Shown: positions 61,005-64,000 of the stretch, in pieces
Layout: every line of letters starts with the position of its first letter
How positions within the stretch are numbered: the first letter of the stretch is position 1
NCBI RefSeq assembly: GCF_023913735.1
Contig: NZ_JAMXBH010000021.1
Location: 26,257 to 90,256, forward strand
DNA: 64,000 nt
DNA from: Pseudarthrobacter raffinosi
GTDB lineage: Bacteria; Actinomycetota; Actinomycetes; Actinomycetales; Micrococcaceae
Direction of reading: 5' to 3'
Translations under genes and position numbers: made by a program
The notes under the pieces: model-generated
Databases searched by the model: none
The model's input: the letters and a program-made list of their open reading frames with translations, nothing else
Told to the model about the DNA's origin: nothing

Positions 61005-61646
61005 ATGAAACAGCACAAGCCATTGCTGGCCTCCCTGGCCCTGTCAGCCCTGCTGCTCTCCGGCTGCGCAACAGCCGCCGGATCCGTCACCGCGCCCTCG
61101 GACCTCTCAACGCCGGCCGCCACGGCAGTTTCGCCCGAGGCCGGGCACACCGACAGCCACGGCGGCGGGCACCACAACGACGGCTCAGCAACGCCCGACG
61201 CGACAGCCGACGGGCCCAGCGATGCTGCCCTGATGGTCTGTGGGGACCAGCCAAAGGACCGGCTCACCGCCATCCTGGACCTGGACTCGGAGCCGCACAC
61301 CATCAACGACTGGGCCGACAGCACCTTTACCTGCACCTACCACCTGCAAGAAGGGGACCTGGAAATCTCCGTCCAGGAAGCGAAGGACCAGGCCACCGCG
61401 CTCACCTATTTCGACGCGAAGCAAGCCCTCGCAAAGGACGCCAAACCCATCGAAGGACTGGCCAGCCTCGGCTTCCCGGCCTACGAAACCGCGGACGGGT
61501 CAGCGGTGTTCCAAAAAGACAGCTTCGTGCTCCAGGTGGATGCTTCGGACCTGCCGACCACCCTCGGACCGGACAACATCACCAGAAACGCCCTGGCCTA
61601 CCAGCTCTCCACCACCATTCTCGCCTGCTGGGTAGAACACCCCTGA
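61005..61646 (+). CDS. His-rich lipoprotein
   Basis: This 213-residue exported protein has a lipobox LLSGC (Cys about 21) and a His-rich stretch (GHTDSHGGGHHNDG, about 50-65). A globular domain (about 80-213) with three cysteines follows: MVCGDQ, FTCTY and ILACWV. It recalls DUF3558-like lipoproteins but no family is firm. The His-rich part may bind copper or zinc. It is 47 bp after the sortase. Confidence 0.8.
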   Translation: MKQHKPLLASLALSALLLSGCATAAGSVTAPSDLSTPAATAVSPEAGHTDSHGGGHHNDGSATPDATADGPSDAALMVCGDQPKDRLTAILDLDSEPHTINDWADSTFTCTYHLQEGDLEISVQEAKDQATALTYFDAKQALAKDAKPIEGLASLGFPAYETADGSAVFQKDSFVLQVDASDLPTTLGPDNITRNALAYQLSTTILACWVEHP

Positions 61647-61701
61647 CCCGATGCTGCACAACAAAGGCACCCCACCGGCAGTTTCCATGAAAGGTTCACC
61701 C

Positions 61702-62151
61702 ATGAAAGCAAGCACCAGAACCGGCAGCGCGCTCGGACTCGCGGCAGCAGCAGTCGTGCTGGTTTTGTCCGGCTGCGGGAACCCCGGCACCTCCGGGTCC
61801 GCCACGACAGCGGCCCCCACACAGGCGGAACAATTCCCGTCAGCTCCTGCCGCCACCGCAGAACCTGCCCCCTCAACGTCCGGCCCGGGCTCTACACCGG
61901 CGGCGGCGCCGGCGGAAATCCTGATCAAGGGCTTTAAATACGAAGGTGCGGACACCGTGAGCCCCGGAGCAGAGATCACGGTCACCAACGAAGACATCGA
62001 AGCGCACACCATCACCGCTGACACCGGCAACGAATTCGACGCCAACATCCAGGTCGGCACCGGCACCTTCACCGCCCCCACCGAACCGGGGACTTACACC
62101 TACCACTGCAACTTCCACGGCAACATGAAAGGCACCCTCACCGTCAAATAA
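61702..62151 (+). CDS. Cupredoxin-domain lipoprotein (plastocyanin-like) B
   Basis: This 149-residue protein has a lipobox LSGC (Cys about 26) and a long Ala/Pro/Ser/Thr linker. The cupredoxin domain has ligands His in IEAHTIT and Cys, His, Met in YHCNFHGNMKG. It is clearly a paralogue of the protein at 58414, with a longer linker. An ATG 5 codons upstream is also possible; 61702 has AAAGG 8 bp before it. Confidence 0.9.
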   Translation: MKASTRTGSALGLAAAAVVLVLSGCGNPGTSGSATTAAPTQAEQFPSAPAATAEPAPSTSGPGSTPAAAPAEILIKGFKYEGADTVSPGAEITVTNEDIEAHTITADTGNEFDANIQVGTGTFTAPTEPGTYTYHCNFHGNMKGTLTVK

Positions 62152-62362
62152 CGCCCCGACAGAAGGACGCAGTACACCGGGAACGAAGTGGGGTCTGGAA
62201 CGGATGTACTCGTTTCTTCGTTACCGGCACGTGCGTCCCGAAGGTTCTGCGCTCGTCTTCCTGGATCGAGGTTTCCCTGGGCCTGGTTGGCTTCAACGCG
62301 GCAACTCACCGATGCGGGGACCGGCACATGGGAGGGTCTCGGGCATTTTCCAGGGAGTCCGC

Positions 62363-62566
62363 CTAGGGTTTGTTTGCCTCCGCGGTTTTGCGGTGGTGCA
62401 GGTATCCGACTGCGGCATCCATGAGAAGGAAGGCCAGGAGGCTGATTCCGAGAAGGGGCAGGAAGTACCCGACAAGGACCGCCGCTAGGGCCAGGGCTAT
62501 GGCGATTCCCGGCGGGGTACGCCTCAGCACCCCGCGTTTGGGAGCCGGCCCGAAGCGCGCTAGCAT
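62363..62566 (-). pseudogene. C-terminal fragment of a membrane protein (possibly PepSY-type)
   Basis: The frame MLARFGPAPKRGVLRRTPPG leads into two TM helices (IAIALALAAVLVGYFLPLLG and LLAFLLMDAAVGYLHH). It looks like the last two helices of a PepSY-TM transporter-like protein, with the rest missing. It could also be a small intact protein from the ATG at 62566. The upstream part is replaced by the end of the ATPase gene. Confidence 0.45.
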
Positions 62567-62623
62567 GCAGGGCCGGCCCGGTGGCGGCCGAAGTGATCCT
62601 GTCATCTCACGGCAGTTCAACGC

Positions 62624-63790
62624 TCAATTGGATTGGCGTTTGATGAAGGACGCCATTCCTGGGACAGTGAAGGCGATGACTCCATGTTCGGGAGCGTAGA
62701 CGAGCCCCTTCGCGATCAGGTTTGCGCGAATCGGGCCGAAACTTGCCGGACTGCGTCCCAGGCGCGCTGCTATTTCCCCCGATGAGCTGCCTTTGTCGCT
62801 GTCTTCGGCCATGGCCCTGAGGTAGTTCTGTTCGGCCCGGGTTGCCCGGTCCCATCGGGCGCGGAAGAATCCGCTGTCCAGGGCTGCCCGGCCGTTGGCT
62901 GCACCGACGCGGGCGTCCTCGTATGTGATGCTCGCACCGGTGGCGGCGTTCCATGTGTCCTGTCCGAATTGCTGCAGGAAGTACGGGTAGCCGGCGCTTT
63001 CATTGACGATGAGAGCCACGGCGGAGTCATCCCACTCGACCCCATCCTCGGCTGCGGGCTTCGTTAATGCTTCCGAGGCGACGGGTCCGCGGAGTTCCTC
63101 GATTTTTTCGTAGTTGAACCGTTCAGCATAGGACTTCGCTTCCGCGAGGACTCTGGGCAGGCTCGGCAGGCCGGCAAAAGCGAAAAGTACACGCCAGTCA
63201 TCCTGGGCCGCGGCGTGGGCGATGGCGCAGAGCGCCACCAGTTCGGCCTGACCAAGATCCTGAGCTTCATCAATCAGGATCGCCAGGCCGACGTTCTCCT
63301 CCTCTGCAGCCAATGCCAGGTCGTGGATGAGCTTGCGGAGGTCGGTTTCGAGGACGCCAGTGTCCGCTCCCCCACCGGACGCTCCTGCAAGGTCCAGACC
63401 GAAGTTCCAGGTTCCGCTCTGGTCATAAGAGGCTTTGAAGCTGACGGCTGTCTTCAAAGCCTTGAGCAGCCGGCGCCCGGCCGACGGGCGTGCCAGATCG
63501 GCAAGAGGCGCGTGAAGGGCTTCTCCCAGCGCCTCACGCAGTGCCTTGCCGGCGCCCGCTTCGACTTGTGCGACCAGCCAGTCCCGGCCGGTCGCGGACC
63601 GGCGGAAATCCGAGAGCAGAACCGTCTTGCCCACCCCCCTCAACCCGTAAAGAACGAAAGGCTGAGCCGTCCTGCCCGCTTCAACACGTTCGATGGCAAC
63701 CTGCCAATCCCGGCGGGGCTGGTCGCGTCCGACAAGGGCCGCCGGTTTACGTCCTGCTCCGGGCGAGTAGGGATTCGATACAGGGTCCAC
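62624..63790 (-). CDS. AAA ATPase, Orc1/Cdc6-like or STAND type
   Basis: This 388-residue ATPase has Walker A GLRGVGKTVLL near residue 50 and Walker B LAILIDEAQDL near 170, then a winged-helix C-terminal part (SGEIAARLGRSPASFGPIRANLIAKGL). It is like the 'ATP-binding protein' family found in actinobacterial accessory regions. Its role is not known. The start at 63790 is preceded by an AT-rich region with an inverted repeat (63812-63858). IS3-type DNA begins about 110 bp upstream. Confidence 0.8.
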   Translation of the reverse strand: MDPVSNPYSPGAGRKPAALVGRDQPRRDWQVAIERVEAGRTAQPFVLYGLRGVGKTVLLSDFRRSATGRDWLVAQVEAGAGKALREALGEALHAPLADLARPSAGRRLLKALKTAVSFKASYDQSGTWNFGLDLAGASGGGADTGVLETDLRKLIHDLALAAEEENVGLAILIDEAQDLGQAELVALCAIAHAAAQDDWRVLFAFAGLPSLPRVLAEAKSYAERFNYEKIEELRGPVASEALTKPAAEDGVEWDDSAVALIVNESAGYPYFLQQFGQDTWNAATGASITYEDARVGAANGRAALDSGFFRARWDRATRAEQNYLRAMAEDSDKGSSSGEIAARLGRSPASFGPIRANLIAKGLVYAPEHGVIAFTVPGMASFIKRQSN

Positions 63791-63811
63791 GCAGCCTCAT
63801 CTATACGAATG

Positions 63812-63858
63812 TCTACTGAAATCTATAGAACTATAGCAAAACGATAGATATCAGTAGA
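63812..63858. promoter_or_regulatory. Inverted repeat upstream of the ATPase gene
   Basis: TCTACTGAAATCTA (63812-63825) and TAGATATCAGTAGA (63845-63858) are inverted with one mismatch around a 19-bp AT-rich spacer that has CTATAG motifs. It fits an operator or a looping site near the ATPase promoter. Confidence 0.65.
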
Positions 63859-63898
63859 TGTTGCTAGTGTTGGCGTGGACCACGCCGTCCCGGAGCAC

Positions 63899-64000
63899 TG
63901 AGGTGTACTACTGATGTGAGACACAGTTTGAAAGGATTGTGCCCATGTCTGCTCGACCAACCTATTCCGATGAGTTCAAGGCTGATGCCGTTGCGCTGGT
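63899..64000 (+). mobile_element. IS3-type element, left end (partial)
   Basis: The likely end begins TGAGGTGTACTACTGATGTG at 63899 and the transposase gene starts 46 bp on. The remainder lies beyond the window. Confidence 0.6.
63945..64000 (+). CDS. IS3-family transposase OrfA, N-terminal end (partial)
   Basis: The ATG at 63945 follows AAAGGA and gives MSARPTYSDEFKADAVALV. The (Y/F)xxEFKxxAVxLV start is the hallmark of IS3-type OrfA helix-turn-helix proteins. Cut by the window edge. Confidence 0.82.
   Translation, partial: MSARPTYSDEFKADAVAL

Overview
The window is the origin-proximal part of a high-GC actinobacterial chromosome. Gene order and protein sequences point to the Micrococcaceae (Arthrobacter, Pseudarthrobacter or Paenarthrobacter type). 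The core order trxB-trxA / parB-parA-rsmG-jag-yidC-yidD-rnpA-rpmH / dnaA-dnaN-gnd-recF-dciA-gyrB-gyrA, followed by tRNA-Ile and tRNA-Ala and then the crgA-sortase-pabA / pknB-pknA-pbpA-rodA-pstP-fhaB-fhaA block, is the classic oriC neighbourhood of this group. Genes run leftward from rpmH and rightward from dnaA, so replication and transcription largely diverge from about 11.5 kb.

Region 1 (1-5.7 kb) holds the end of trxB, then trxA, then about 5.2 kb with no convincing gene. That stretch carries eight parS-type sites (TGTTTCACGTGAAACA or one mismatch), three tandem 12-bp DnaA-box-like iterons and a (CCTG)n tract, and looks like a centromere region. A ninth parS lies inside the 5' part of parA.

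Region 2 (5.7-24.2 kb) is the replication, segregation and membrane-insertion core. The most likely oriC is the dnaA-dnaN gap (about 13.32-13.60 kb), with DnaA boxes next to an AT-rich stretch; more boxes lie upstream of dnaA. Three genes are too short or use start codons that a simple ORF scan misses: rpmH, the 38-residue DLW-39-type protein and the 56-residue protein before pabA.

Region 3 (24.2-42.7 kb) holds transport, glycosyltransferase, cyclophilin, rhomboid, AhpD-like, 3-methyladenine glycosylase, CrgA, class E sortase and pabA genes, then the leftward cell-division and signalling operon fhaA-fhaB-pstP-rodA-pbpA-pknA-pknB with 4-bp overlaps, and tRNA-Leu. A second dense DnaA-box cluster (28.94-30.06 kb) flanks the AhpD-like gene about 17 kb from dnaA.

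Region 4 (42.7-49.0 kb) is catabolic: a putrescine-oxidase-type amine oxidase with an APC permease and a TetR regulator (perfect palindromic operator candidate), and a galactarate/talarate-type dehydratase with a GntR/FCD regulator (palindromic operator candidate).

Region 5 (49.0-64.0 kb) is accessory and IS-rich. It has a decayed serine recombinase, YibE/F and small membrane proteins with a TetR regulator, an IS1182-type element bounded by CTAG, an IS110-type element with a long 5' non-coding end and terminal inverted repeats, and an IS3-type element cut by the window edge. Between the IS elements lies an extracytoplasmic module: a Tat-exported ferritin-like protein, two cupredoxin lipoproteins, a 4-TM protein, a CHRD-like protein with a C-terminal anchor, a lipoprotein class F sortase and a His-rich lipoprotein. 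This module is the best candidate for a poorly described system. An Orc1/Cdc6-like ATPase with a long inverted repeat upstream closes the window.
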